Source of the DNA: an uncultured Nitrospira sp.
Lineage (GTDB): Bacteria > Nitrospirota > Nitrospiria > Nitrospirales > Nitrospiraceae
Reading direction: 5' to 3'
Length of the DNA stretch: 64,000 nt
Assembly (NCBI GenBank): GCA_902500995.1
Contig: CABVSR010000002.1
Coordinates: 186,001-250,000 of the forward strand
Notes under the pieces: generated by a model
What the model was told of the DNA's origin: nothing
What the model saw: the letters and a program-made list of their open reading frames with translations, nothing else
Database searches by the model: none
Translations under genes and position numbers: made by a program
Shown here: positions 1-8,251 of the stretch, piece after piece
Numbering within the stretch: position 1 is the stretch's first letter
How the letters are laid out: each line of letters starts with the position of its first letter

Positions 1-1
1 A

Positions 2-991
2 CAGAAAAAGTCGGCTGAAGAGAAATTCAAAGAGCTGAACGAAGCGTACGAAGTGATCAGCGACCCCGACAAACGGCGCCGGTACGATACGTTCGGCCAT
101 GCCGGCGGACCCCAGGGCGCCGAGGGATTCGATTTCGGGGGACAGGGCGGCTTCGGCGATATCTTCAACGATATTTTTGAAGACTTTTTCGGCCAGCCTC
201 GTGGCCGTGCTCGGGCTGAACGCGGGAATGATCTCCAATATAATCTCGAGATCAGCTTTGAAGAGTCGGTGTTCGGGAAAGAAGCGAAACTCAAAATTCC
301 TCGTTGGGAAACCTGCGCCGACTGCAAGGGCACCGGCGCAAAGTCCGCCACGGCGATCAAGATGTGCCCGGCCTGCAAGGGACAGGGACAGTTGCGTTTC
401 CAGCAAGGGTTTTTCAGCGTCAGCCGACCCTGCGGCCAGTGCGAAGGCGTCGGACAGATCATCACCGAACCTTGCCAGGTCTGCAGTGGACGGCAGCGCA
501 TCCGTAAGGAACGCATGCTGTCGGTCAACATTCCAGGCGGCATCGAAACCGGCATGCGCCTGCGTCTTGCCAATGAGGGGGAGCATGGCGTGCAAGGCGG
601 CCCGCAGGGAGACCTGTATGTCGCCGTCACGGTCAAACCCCATCCCCACTTCCGCCGCGAAGGACAGGATATAGCCTGTGATCTTCCGATCAATCTCGTG
701 ACGGCGATCCTGGGCGGCCGCGTCGAAGTTCCGACGCTCAAAGGCAACACCTTCATGAAAATTCCCGCCGGCACGCAGCCCGATAAGGTATTACGCCTCA
801 AGGGACTCGGGTTCCCGAACCTCAAAGGCGGTCATACCGGGGACCAACTGTTCAATGTTAAAATCGAGATTCCCACCAAGCTGAGCTCCAAGCAGAAAGA
901 ACTGCTCGAAGAATTCGCCAGGGAAAGCGGCTACACCAAAGACAGTGAGGGCGAAGGATTCTTAGACAAGATGAAGACGTTTTTCGAATAG
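2..991 (+). CDS. dnaJ: Chaperone protein DnaJ (5' end outside window)
   Basis: Hsp40 co-chaperone that stimulates DnaK ATPase and delivers unfolded cytosolic proteins. The reading frame is open from base 2, so the gene enters from the left edge; the HPD part of the J domain is missing but its end (NEAYEVISDPDKR) is present. A Gly/Phe-rich linker follows, then four zinc-finger repeats (CADCKGTG, CPACKGQG, CGQCEGVG, CQVCSGRQ), then the two C-terminal beta domains. The fourth repeat keeps both cysteines but loses the CxxCxGxG glycine pattern, which is a common degeneration. rsmE follows 35 bases downstream on the same strand, a frequent bacterial neighbourhood. Identification is secure; only the true start is unseen. 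Confidence 0.97.
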   Translation, partial: QKKSAEEKFKELNEAYEVISDPDKRRRYDTFGHAGGPQGAEGFDFGGQGGFGDIFNDIFEDFFGQPRGRARAERGNDLQYNLEISFEESVFGKEAKLKIPRWETCADCKGTGAKSATAIKMCPACKGQGQLRFQQGFFSVSRPCGQCEGVGQIITEPCQVCSGRQRIRKERMLSVNIPGGIETGMRLRLANEGEHGVQGGPQGDLYVAVTVKPHPHFRREGQDIACDLPINLVTAILGGRVEVPTLKGNTFMKIPAGTQPDKVLRLKGLGFPNLKGGHTGDQLFNVKIEIPTKLSSKQKELLEEFARESGYTKDSEGEGFLDKMKTFFE

Positions 992-1026
992 ACCACGCAT
1001 CTGCACCTCCCGATCCGCCGTCCGTC

Positions 1027-1764
1027 ATGCCGGCCTTTTTTATTTCCTCCGCTCAGATCCAGGGTACCGAGCTCACCATCACCGGTGAACTCGGCCATCA
1101 TCTGCGTGCCAGCCTACGCATCAAGCCGGGCGAAATCCTGCGACTCACCGATGAACGTCGCCGGCGTTATCAGGTACGCGTGCGCGCCGTGGCGGCACAG
1201 GCATTGACCGCGGAGATTCTGGAATGCAGGCCGGGTCCCGTGGACACTGCGCCGAACCTGCTCTTGGCGCAGGCCCTCCTCAAGGGCGATCATATGGATT
1301 GGGTCATCCAGAAGGCGAGCGAGTTGGGCGTGCGCACGATTCTGCCCCTCATCTCGCGGCACGGGATTGTGAGGCCGCAACCGGACAGGGTCGCTGCCCA
1401 GGTGGCCCGGTGGCAGCGCATTGCGACCGAAGCCGCGCAACAGTCGGAACAATGGCAGCCGCCACAGGTGTTGGACCCGATGGAATCGCGCCGATTTTTC
1501 CCGGCTCACGGGGCCACTGCCGCGCTCTTCTTAGGCGAGCGTCGGGAAGCCATCGGATTGGCACACGTTCCCCTCCCGACTCTTCCTACTGAGTCGCTGG
1601 CGCTGATTGTCGGACCTGAAGGAGGATGGGCGGAGGAAGAAGTTTCTCAGGCCATCGAGGCGCAGTGCGTAGCTGTGAGTCTAGGCGAGCACATTCTTCG
1701 AGCAGATACCGCGGCAGTGACGGCCCTCAGTATCGTGCAAAGCCGATTGGGACGATTAGGATAG
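1027..1764 (+). CDS. rsmE: 16S rRNA m3U1498 methyltransferase RsmE
   Basis: SPOUT-family methyltransferase that N3-methylates U1498 of 16S rRNA in the assembled 30S subunit using S-adenosylmethionine. At 245 residues the length is normal. It has the N-terminal PUA-like part (GELGHHLRASLRIKPGE) and the trefoil-knot cofactor signatures LIVGPEGGW and SLGEHILRADTA near the C-terminus. It lies just downstream of dnaJ, as in many bacteria, and is probably cotranscribed. It ends 22 bases before the convergent end of the YCF48 gene, with no obvious terminator hairpin between them. Confidence 0.95.
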   Translation: MPAFFISSAQIQGTELTITGELGHHLRASLRIKPGEILRLTDERRRRYQVRVRAVAAQALTAEILECRPGPVDTAPNLLLAQALLKGDHMDWVIQKASELGVRTILPLISRHGIVRPQPDRVAAQVARWQRIATEAAQQSEQWQPPQVLDPMESRRFFPAHGATAALFLGERREAIGLAHVPLPTLPTESLALIVGPEGGWAEEEVSQAIEAQCVAVSLGEHILRADTAAVTALSIVQSRLGRLG

Positions 1765-1786
1765 AGAAAAGAGACAGGGCGAGCGC

Positions 1787-2770
1787 TTACTTCTTTCCCG
1801 CACTGATCGAAATAATGGTCCCACCTTCCCCGGCGGCCCATCCGGCCGTCGCTCGGGGGAAACTGAGCGCCATCAAAGAACGTTTCACGGGGCTGTTTTC
1901 TTCCACCCAGTTGAAGCCGCCATCGCTGGTGCGCAAAATCTGACCACGTTCCCCGACAATCCACCCCTGCTGCGCATCCGTGAACCGCACCCGAATGAGA
2001 TCCGTGAGCTTGTTACAGGTCCGCCCACAAGGCAACGTCCGATCGACCCAGTGGGTCCCGCCGTCGGTCGTCTGGAATAGAGCTCCGGCATTGCCGACGG
2101 CCCAGCCATTCGCCTCATCCGCGAAGGCCACATCAAAGAAGGTCGCCGAGCTTTGGCTCACCTGCGTCGTCCAGGTTTTTCCGCCGTCCGCCGTCGTCAG
2201 AATTGTCCCCAATGCGCCCACCGCAGTGCCCTGCTGTTCGCTGGTCAGCGCAATGGCATACAACGCCGCACTCGTGCCGCTCGCTTGGTCGGTCCAATTC
2301 TCTCCGCCGTCCGTGGTTTGCAGAATGTTGCCGTTCCCGCCGACCATCCACCCCTTCGTTGGGGAAGCAAAGGCGATCCCGTAAAGAGGCGCCTGCGTAG
2401 ACACGACGACGACGCTCCACGTCTCCCCGCCATCCTTGCTGGTTCTGACCGTGCCGTTCGCCCCCACGACCCAGCCGCGCTGTGCATCACGAAAGTACAC
2501 GGCTGTCAGGAGGGCACTCGTCCCGCTGGTGACTTTTTTCCATTTGCGGCCACCGTCGGTGGTTTTCAAGATCGTTCCACCGGACCCGACGGCCCAACCA
2601 AGCTGATGGTCGTAAAAAAACATTCCCAACAGCGTCGCCTCGGACCCGCTCTTCTGCATCGCGACGGTTACCGGGACGTGAGAGGAACCAGCCTCCACCG
2701 TACCGACGAACATGAGGGTCATGAGCGAACAGACCACCGCAGCCAAAATACGCAAGATCAAGTGCCTCAA
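1787..2770 (-). CDS. Exported YCF48/Hcf136-like beta-propeller protein
   Basis: A signal peptide (about residues 1-27, ending VEAGSS) is followed by about seven propeller blades of the form GWAVGxxGTILKTTDGGxxW, spread over residues 50-320. This is the YCF48/photosystem II assembly factor-like (BNR/sialidase-type) fold. In photosynthetic organisms relatives act in photosystem assembly; in other bacteria they are exported proteins of unknown role, so no enzymatic function is claimed. The chosen start is TTG, overlapping the stop of the upstream TIG gene by four bases, which argues for translational coupling; no good internal start remains before the signal peptide. The protein probably works with the TIG protein in the envelope. 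Confidence 0.85.
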   Translation of the reverse strand: MRHLILRILAAVVCSLMTLMFVGTVEAGSSHVPVTVAMQKSGSEATLLGMFFYDHQLGWAVGSGGTILKTTDGGRKWKKVTSGTSALLTAVYFRDAQRGWVVGANGTVRTSKDGGETWSVVVVSTQAPLYGIAFASPTKGWMVGGNGNILQTTDGGENWTDQASGTSAALYAIALTSEQQGTAVGALGTILTTADGGKTWTTQVSQSSATFFDVAFADEANGWAVGNAGALFQTTDGGTHWVDRTLPCGRTCNKLTDLIRVRFTDAQQGWIVGERGQILRTSDGGFNWVEENSPVKRSLMALSFPRATAGWAAGEGGTIISISAGKK

Positions 2771-4440
2771 TGAAAGTGACTGTTTTCAGGATTCGGATTC
2801 CGCCAAAAACTGGCATCCGGCAGTCCGGACGGTTGAATCGTAAAGGTGCCCGCTTCCAGCGTCAGCCATTTCTTGGGCGTGCAACAGGAGCCATCCGGCA
2901 ACAAATCCCATGACCCGCGCCGTACGACCAATGGCCCCGACGTCAGATCCGGATTGAATTCGCCGAGTTTCCCCACACCATACGAATGGCGATGAGGAAT
3001 CTTGACCTTGATTTCGGTGTCCGTCCACGATTGGACGATCGCGCCGACCCCGTTGAACAAAACTTCGGTACGCGACACATTCTCTCCCAACTCCGGCGCC
3101 ACTCGGGCATAGACACTGTCCGTGATGACCTTGCTCGGCTCGGCCGTCTTCAGAAACTTGCCGAAGCCGCTTCCCTTGATGGTGACCACTTCATCGAGTC
3201 CTCCGGTGTTCGGGCTGTAGGAGTCGATCTTCGGCGTCACAAGCGTGAAGTCGGCGACCGGTGTTTCCAGCACCTTCTTCTCGGCGCAACAGGTGCCGTC
3301 CGGCTTCGGCGTATTGGCGGCGCGTTTCACCACCACCGGACCACTCTTCGCGCTGAAGGGCACCCAGACATCGATGCGGTCATGCCCCCATCGATAGACG
3401 ATCGCCTGCACGCCACCGATCTCGACGGTGTTTTCGCTCAGCGAAAAATCGATGTAGTTAAACGGTGTAGACCCGGCCTCCGAATAAAATCCGAAATTTT
3501 CTCCCGTAATTTTCAACAGCGTGCCGATGGGCGCCTCCGTCGGAGTGAGCGCCGTAGACTTCGGCGTCTGCACGGTATAGGTGCCGATAGCACGTTCCTG
3601 CCCGTTGCGCTTCATCACGACCGGGCCGGTTTGAGCGTCGAGCGGCACATGCACCACGATAGTCGTATCCGTCCACTGCGAGACCGTGGCCAAATGGCCA
3701 CCGAACAGCACGCCATCCTCGGGGTTTCTGGTCGAGCCGAATCCCTTGCCGAACAGGACCACCTTTGTGCCGACTGGTCCACTCATCGGATCGACACGTA
3801 CCGACGCCAGCACCTTGATCGGCATCGAGTTGCTCACCACCTGTTTGACCGGCGCGCAGCAGGATCCGTCCGGCAACGGATCGGACGAGGCCATGCGAAT
3901 GACCACCTCCCCCGACTGCACATTACCCGGCAGCTCCACTTCGATCTTGTCGTCACGCCACTTGCGGACACGCACCGTCACGTCGCCGACTGCCACGCTA
4001 TTGACGCCAAAAATCGTGTTTGGATCGCGCGGCCCGGGCGTGTTGCCGAAATGTTCGCCGGCGATTTCCAGAATCGAGCCCGGTTCCACTTCAGCCGGCG
4101 ACACCGACTGAATCGCCGGTTGCAATCGCGTGAACGACCCGGCCTTCACACGTTTCTTGCCGATGATGACCTCGACCGGGCCATTCGAAGCCTGTGACGG
4201 TACCCGCACTTCGATGAGATCCGGATCCCACCGCTGAATCAACGCCGGCACGCCTTGAAACGTCACCTGATTGAACTTCGTTGATTTGAAGGGACCGAAT
4301 CCTTTGCCCGTGATCGACAGCGTGGCCCCCGGCACGGCGGCACTGGGATGCAAAGCCGGGGGATCAGTCCGGGCGGCCATGGAATCAACGCAATTCGCCC
4401 ATAAGGCCAAGCCGAGGATGGCACAAGTCATGTATTTCAT
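2767..4440 (-). CDS. Exported protein with five IPT/TIG repeats
   Basis: Signal peptide (MKYMTCAILGLALWANC...) and then five immunoglobulin-like IPT/TIG repeats, each opening with a GxxLxIxGxxFG motif (GATLSITGKGFG, GSILEIAGEHFG, GTKVVLFGKGFG, GTLLKITGENFG, DEVVTIKGSGFG). A cysteine-pair motif LPDGSCC/KPDGTCC followed by a lysine occurs three times between repeats, which is unusual for TIG proteins. TIG domains mediate surface or DNA-related protein contacts; here the signal peptide points to the envelope. ATG 4440 is preferred over an in-frame GTG at 4449 because GGGAG lies 8 bases upstream. A good sigma70-like promoter lies upstream (4592-4621). The YCF48 gene overlaps its end. Confidence 0.85.
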   Translation of the reverse strand: MKYMTCAILGLALWANCVDSMAARTDPPALHPSAAVPGATLSITGKGFGPFKSTKFNQVTFQGVPALIQRWDPDLIEVRVPSQASNGPVEVIIGKKRVKAGSFTRLQPAIQSVSPAEVEPGSILEIAGEHFGNTPGPRDPNTIFGVNSVAVGDVTVRVRKWRDDKIEVELPGNVQSGEVVIRMASSDPLPDGSCCAPVKQVVSNSMPIKVLASVRVDPMSGPVGTKVVLFGKGFGSTRNPEDGVLFGGHLATVSQWTDTTIVVHVPLDAQTGPVVMKRNGQERAIGTYTVQTPKSTALTPTEAPIGTLLKITGENFGFYSEAGSTPFNYIDFSLSENTVEIGGVQAIVYRWGHDRIDVWVPFSAKSGPVVVKRAANTPKPDGTCCAEKKVLETPVADFTLVTPKIDSYSPNTGGLDEVVTIKGSGFGKFLKTAEPSKVITDSVYARVAPELGENVSRTEVLFNGVGAIVQSWTDTEIKVKIPHRHSYGVGKLGEFNPDLTSGPLVVRRGSWDLLPDGSCCTPKKWLTLEAGTFTIQPSGLPDASFWRNPNPENSHFH

Positions 4441-4591
4441 GGGATCCACTCCCTACCGATACCCTTTGAGTGAGCCTGACCAGCAGGCCGGGTGAGAATG
4501 AAATGATGGTACGCCAGATGAACGCCCCGCACGTGGCACAAAACCCCACGCAACTGAGGCAACGAAGCCGGATGGGGGGTATGACTCAGGG

Positions 4592-4621
4592 ACTATAACA
4601 AGCGGTTTTTTTTGAAGTCAA
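4592..4621 (-). promoter_or_regulatory. Sigma70-type promoter for the TIG/YCF48 operon
   Basis: On the minus strand TTGACT (4616-4621) and TATAGT (4592-4597) are separated by 18 bases, each one mismatch from consensus. Transcription would start near 4585, giving a leader of about 140 bases before ATG 4440. An A-run lies in the spacer. Predicted from sequence only. Confidence 0.6.
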
Positions 4622-4664
4622 GGCAAGCGGGACCGGCAGAAACGAAATGGCAGGGATGACTGCG

Positions 4665-5126
4665 TCAGGCTTTCACCTGCACCAGTAATTCGAGTTCGAT
4701 GGCGGCGTGCAACGGCAGTTCCGCAGCCCCAAGCGCCACACGTGCATGGCGACCGGCTTCACCGAAAATCTGCACCAGCAAATCCGACGCGCCGTTGATC
4801 ACCGCCGGCTGCTGCACGAATCCGGTGGCGGACGCGACATGACCCACCACGCGCACGATCCGTCGCACACGGTCCAGCGAACCGAGTTCCTGTTTTACGA
4901 CCGCCAGTGCATTCAGGAGCGCCAGTCGAGCCGCTTCGGCTCCGCGTTCCACCGTCACCTCCTGTCCCAGCTTCCCTGTGATCGCTACCTGTCCGTCACG
5001 AAACGGCAAGATGCCGCTCAGATATAACAGATCACCGGCAAGCACAGCCGGGACGTAACTGGCGACAGGTTTCGGCGGAGCCGGAAGCGTGAGACCGAGA
5101 CTGGTCAGTTTGTCGTCAATCGACAC
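4665..5126 (-). CDS. RidA family (YjgF/YER057c/UK114) protein
   Basis: Small trimeric family whose best-studied members hydrolyse reactive enamine/imine intermediates released by PLP enzymes; other subgroups have unknown substrates. 153 residues from GTG 5126, chosen because AGGA sits 8 bases upstream and the family N-terminus (SIDDKLTSLGL) begins there; a longer frame to 5174 adds 16 unconserved residues. Recognisable elements are the GDLLYLSGILPFRDG strand-turn and the C-terminal RVALGAAELPLHAAIELELLVQV, where the usual catalytic Arg of the archetypal RidA group is not evident, so it more likely belongs to the longer YjgF subgroup. It lies upstream of the TIG promoter on the same strand and is probably a separate unit. 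Confidence 0.88.
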   Translation of the reverse strand: MSIDDKLTSLGLTLPAPPKPVASYVPAVLAGDLLYLSGILPFRDGQVAITGKLGQEVTVERGAEAARLALLNALAVVKQELGSLDRVRRIVRVVGHVASATGFVQQPAVINGASDLLVQIFGEAGRHARVALGAAELPLHAAIELELLVQVKA

Positions 5127-5356
5127 AGGTAGTATCCTTTCTGACGCACTCGCTCGACCGGAGGTGAGCCACATAAGAGTCGGCCGCCCGATTCGCTACG
5201 CGTTGCGAATCTCGAACCGTGCCCAGTACCTATACGTCATCAGGGGGCTATTGGGCAAGGTGGAGATCCGTCGTTATAAATCGGAAAAACCGGCGGAAAA
5301 GGAGGCGGCCGCTCTCGCCTCGTTTCCATGCGCATCGACAGCCAATCCGATCCTAT

Positions 5357-5377
5357 GATATATATGGCCTATATATC
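5357..5377. promoter_or_regulatory. Palindrome, candidate operator of the RHH gene
   Basis: A perfect 8-base inverted repeat, GATATATA - 5 bases - TATATATC, ends 18 bases before the ATG of the ribbon-helix-helix gene. RHH proteins bind such short AT-rich palindromes as dimers of dimers and often repress their own operon, so this is a plausible autoregulatory site. Binding is inference. Confidence 0.45.
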
Positions 5378-5395
5378 CACGCCGAGGAGGCCTCC

Positions 5396-5677
5396 ATGCC
5401 GTCCACGATGGTCCAAGTCCCCATCCTCATGAGTCCCGGCCAGAAACGCCGGCTGGCACAAAAGGCGAAGGCCGCCAATCTCACCATGGCAGAACTGCTG
5501 CGAGAAGGCGGCGAGCGGTACGTCCCGGCTGATGATCCGACGCTCCTGGATCACATGGCCAAGCAAGTCATCCGGGAGACGAAGAAAACCATTCGCGCCA
5601 TCGACAAAACCCTCGCTCTAGTCGCGGAATCGGAAGCGCGCATGCTGGCCCTCTCCAAGTCCCGCAAGAAAGGGTGA
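5396..5677 (+). CDS. Small ribbon-helix-helix-like DNA-binding protein
   Basis: 93 residues from ATG 5396, which has a strong GAGGAGG five bases upstream; the open frame runs further back but without such a signal. The N-terminus (VQVPILMSPGQKRRLAQKAK, then NLTMAELLREG) has the strand-helix-helix pattern of CopG/Arc/MetJ antitoxin-like regulators. The rest is a basic helical tail ending KSRKKG. The next gene starts within or just after its stop codon, so the two form a tight pair. By analogy with toxin-antitoxin modules this could be the antitoxin/repressor, but the partner is not a recognised toxin. A palindrome lies immediately upstream. Confidence 0.65.
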   Translation: MPSTMVQVPILMSPGQKRRLAQKAKAANLTMAELLREGGERYVPADDPTLLDHMAKQVIRETKKTIRAIDKTLALVAESEARMLALSKSRKKG

Positions 5678-5679
5678 CG

Positions 5680-5880
5680 ATGGGACTCACCGAACGTGTG
5701 TGGGATGCCTTCGCCAACACCATCAAGCTGAACGACAAGGTGGAACAACTCAACACCACGGTCGCCAAGCAGCAGTCGCATATTGAAGACTTGAACGCCC
5801 GCGTCATCCGCCTCGAAGCCGCGCTGGAATTCGCCCTCCACGCCCAACGCTCCCGCCGCCTGCCCGCGTCACCGCGCTAG
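5680..5880 (+). CDS. Short coiled-coil protein partnered with the RHH gene
   Basis: 66 residues from ATG 5680 (AAAGGG about five bases upstream); an alternative GTG at 5674 would overlap the preceding stop. Residues about 15-52 form heptads (KLNDKVEQLNTTVAKQQSHI, then EDLNARVIRLEAALE) typical of a dimeric or trimeric coiled coil, followed by an Arg/Pro-rich tail. No catalytic motif is visible. Its coupling to an RHH-like gene suggests a regulatory or scaffold partner, but the function is unknown. Confidence 0.55.
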   Translation: MGLTERVWDAFANTIKLNDKVEQLNTTVAKQQSHIEDLNARVIRLEAALEFALHAQRSRRLPASPR

Positions 5881-6062
5881 CGGTCGTCCGCATTCCGGCT
5901 CATCTAGGCCTGACCACGTTTTTCTTCCCGGTCAGAACACCTGGTTTTCATTCCGTCAAAAGGAGAGCAACGGTGTAAGCTAGCAACAGCCAAGCCGACG
6001 TCTCCCCGTCTTGAGTAGCACAAAGATTTAGAGTCCAATCCCTTCACGAAAGGAGATTGGGC

Positions 6063-6325
6063 ATTAACAAGCGGTTTTCAGAGTTCCAAATTTTTGGGTT
6101 TTTGCGGGAGGCGGAGGCCGGGTTGCGGTCAAAGATCTGTGTCGCCGACATGGATTCTCTGAAGCCAGCTACTACCTCTGGCAGAGTAGGTTCAGCGGCA
6201 TGACCGTGCCAGACGCCAAGCAGTTGAAGGCATTGGAGCAGGAGAATGCCCGACTGAAGAAGCTCCTGGCGGAGCCGCTGCTGGAGCAGGTGGTGCCCCA
6301 AGAGGTGCTCCGAAAAAAGTGGTAG
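6063..6325 (+). pseudogene. IS3-type OrfA (HTH protein), frameshifted
   Basis: Translation begins with KRFSEFQIFGFLREAEAG in one frame and continues as VAVKDLCRRHGFSEASYYLW in another, so a frameshift lies near 6118-6122. It then runs through a leucine-zipper-like stretch (LKALEQENARLKKLLAE) to the usual ending LRKKW and a stop at 6323. No proper start codon remains. In intact elements OrfA binds the IS ends and is joined to OrfB by programmed frameshifting. Confidence 0.75.
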
Positions 6326-6369
6326 GCGCACCGGCTCGTCGGGAGGTGGTGCGTGACTGAGCGGTGTGC

Positions 6370-7131
6370 CTTGGAAGGTGATGGGCATGAGCGCCACCAG
6401 CTTGCGGTATCGCCACGCCTCGGATCGAAATGCCGAACTGCGGACCGCCATTGCTACACTGGCCGCTCGCTATCCGCGGTACGGGGCCGGCATGATCTAT
6501 CTCAAGTTGCGGCAACAGGGGCGCACGGTCAATCACGAACAGATAGACCGAGTCTATGCAGAGGCCCAGTTGCCGCTGCGGCGCCGCACCCGCAAGAAGG
6601 TACCAATGGGGGCGCGGCAGCCGCTGGTACGGCCTGACGCGGCGTAGTCTAAGGATCTCGTGTTTGATCGCAGTGCGGAAGGCCGAGTCATCAAGTGTTT
6701 TACGATCGTGGATTATGCGACGCATGGGTCGATTGCCATTGTGTCGGCACGCACCCTCAGCGGGACGCATGTGACGCAGATCCTGGATCGGTTGGCGACG
6801 CCTCGCGGGGTGCCTCAGGTGATTCGGACTTACAATGGGAAGGAATTCTGTGGTCGGGCCACGCTGACCTGGTCATGCGCACCTGGTGACGCTGCGGCTG
6901 ATTGAACCAGGCAAGCCCAACCAGAATACCTACATTGAGTCATTTAATGGACGGTTCCGTGATGAGTGCTTGAACAAGCATTGGTTTCTGACGCTCGCCC
7001 ACGCCCAAGTCATCATTGAAGCGTGGCGGCGTGAGTACAACGAGAACCGGCCGAAGAAAGCGCTGGGTGGACTGACGCCCGCAGCCTATGCGCAGCAATT
7101 GGCTAGCAAAGCAGGTACTGTAGTCCCCTGA
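6370..7131 (+). pseudogene. IS3-type OrfB transposase, multiply disrupted
   Basis: Remnant of the DDE integrase (rve) transposase. Segments run MSATSLRYRHASDRN, a nonsense codon near 6645 before SKDLVFDRSAEGRVIKCFTI, a frameshift near 6860-6885, and then LIEPGKPNQNTYIESFNGRFRDE to a normal C-terminus. The second catalytic Asp region, normally DNG, reads YNGKEF, so a catalytic residue is also lost; the final Glu in IESFNG remains. At least two lesions plus an active-site change mean it cannot be functional. Confidence 0.8.
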
Positions 7132-7136
7132 CTCTA

Positions 7137-7823
7137 CACGTGACTGCTACTTAGTATGGTGGGACATCGCCAGGAGGATAAACACGAGGGTTTCAAGCCA
7201 GTACGATTTTTTATCGCAGATGTAGGCAAACAATTCCGACGTAAGTCCATTGTATTCGACGACCCTGTTTGACGCATGCCGGTCCTCCTTTCGTGTGTGG
7301 TTTCTATAGACGGCTAGGCTTCGCCTCACTACTCAACAAGTCCATGCGGGTATCCGTGTCTCATCCTCTCAGACAGCCGGATGAATTGAATGCCCACTTG
7401 CTTTGCGGCCACTCGGCGTACGGCACCCAAGCTGACCCGTCTCGGATGGCGAACTAGCCGCGCTCCGTTAGTTGTTGGACCGAGGGTAGAACCAACCCCT
7501 AGACTGCTCTTTCTGTATCCTTTCGTCTGGCCTCTGTATCTCTCCGGATAATTTTAATTGCTCATCGTCACTGAATCTCGCTGATCAGTCCGACTTAGCA
7601 TAAAATACGTGCATTATAAAATTGGCCAATCACGCCAATTGTGTCTCTTCGCTGGTATCACACCCTACAAGAGCGAGGCCTAAACACTAATTGCACACAT
7701 CTTGCAGCCTCACTGGTACGCAGGCCTGGCCCAGGAAGGAACTACCTTACGGCGGCTCTCGTATCGACAAGGCAGCTCGCGTTCCATGGCTTTCTCACAT
7801 GTGTCATCAATAAGGAGGAGATC
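7137..7823. other. Gene-poor stretch between IS relic and DUF805 gene
   Basis: About 690 bases with only short unrelated open frames (up to about 60 codons) that have no ribosome-binding site or recognisable product. Composition is more AT-rich than its neighbours, notably around 7540-7630. The promoter of the DUF805 gene probably lies in the last 200 bases, but no convincing -35/-10 pair was found. It may be remnant DNA from the same insertion history as the IS. Confidence 0.5.
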
Positions 7824-8192
7824 ATGACGTTTCCAGAATCCATCTCAATTTGCATAAAAAAATATGCCGACTTCCACGGCCGGGCGCCAAGATCTGAGTT
7901 CTGGTGGTTTTATCTCTTTCAGTTTCTAGTGAGTTTTGGTTTTGGGATAGTGGCGGGATTTGTAGGCAGGATGCTCGGTCTTTCTGAAGACGTCGTCGCG
8001 GGCCTCGTAGTCATCCTTTACCTGGCGATCATGTTTCCGGGCCTAGCGGTCACAGCGCGTCGGCTGCACGACGTGAGCCGAAGTGGATGGTGGATGCTGT
8101 TCCCGGTGACGATTGTGGGAGCCATTCCTTTCTACTATTGGCTCTGCAAAGCAGGCGACCCTCAAGAGAACCAATACGGAACGGCGGTGTAG
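7824..8192 (+). CDS. DUF805 membrane protein
   Basis: 122-residue inner-membrane protein of the DUF805 (YhaH/YhaI-like) family, function unknown. Family marks are the N-terminal amphipathic segment FHGRAPRSEFWWFYLF, three hydrophobic helices (about residues 27-50, 58-80, 95-115), RRLHDVSRSGWW between helices, and the C-terminal G..NQYG. ATG 7824 follows an excellent AAGGAGGAG (7812-7820). An upstream-extended frame from 7641 has no support. The next gene, a lipoprotein, lies 59 bases downstream with its own strong ribosome-binding site; the two may be cotranscribed. Confidence 0.85.
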   Translation: MTFPESISICIKKYADFHGRAPRSEFWWFYLFQFLVSFGFGIVAGFVGRMLGLSEDVVAGLVVILYLAIMFPGLAVTARRLHDVSRSGWWMLFPVTIVGAIPFYYWLCKAGDPQENQYGTAV

Positions 8193-8251
8193 GCACTGAC
8201 CATCCACCCAGCAATACGGGTCTAAAGCTATTGATAGTCTAAGGAGGCATT

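Larger units (their letters stand above)
6029..7136 (+). mobile_element. Degenerate IS3-family element (IS407-like)
   Basis: About 1.1 kb containing both IS3-type reading frames in decayed form (6063-6325 and about 6370-7131). The protein remnants match the IS407-type group by their standard words (REAEAG, LCRRHGFSEASYYLW, LIEPGKPNQN, RPKKALGGLTPAAYAQQL). Boundaries are proposed from a short inverted match TAGAGTC (6029-6035) / GACTCTA (7130-7136) and are uncertain. No clear target-site duplication was seen. The element is inactive. Confidence 0.7.

Noticed and set aside
2986-4197. 403-codon plus-strand frame
   Set aside because: Antisense to the TIG-repeat gene; Arg/His-rich shadow.
5127-5395. 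tRNA-like stretch (TCGAACC near 5212-5218)
   Set aside because: No matching acceptor, D or anticodon stems could be laid out around it.
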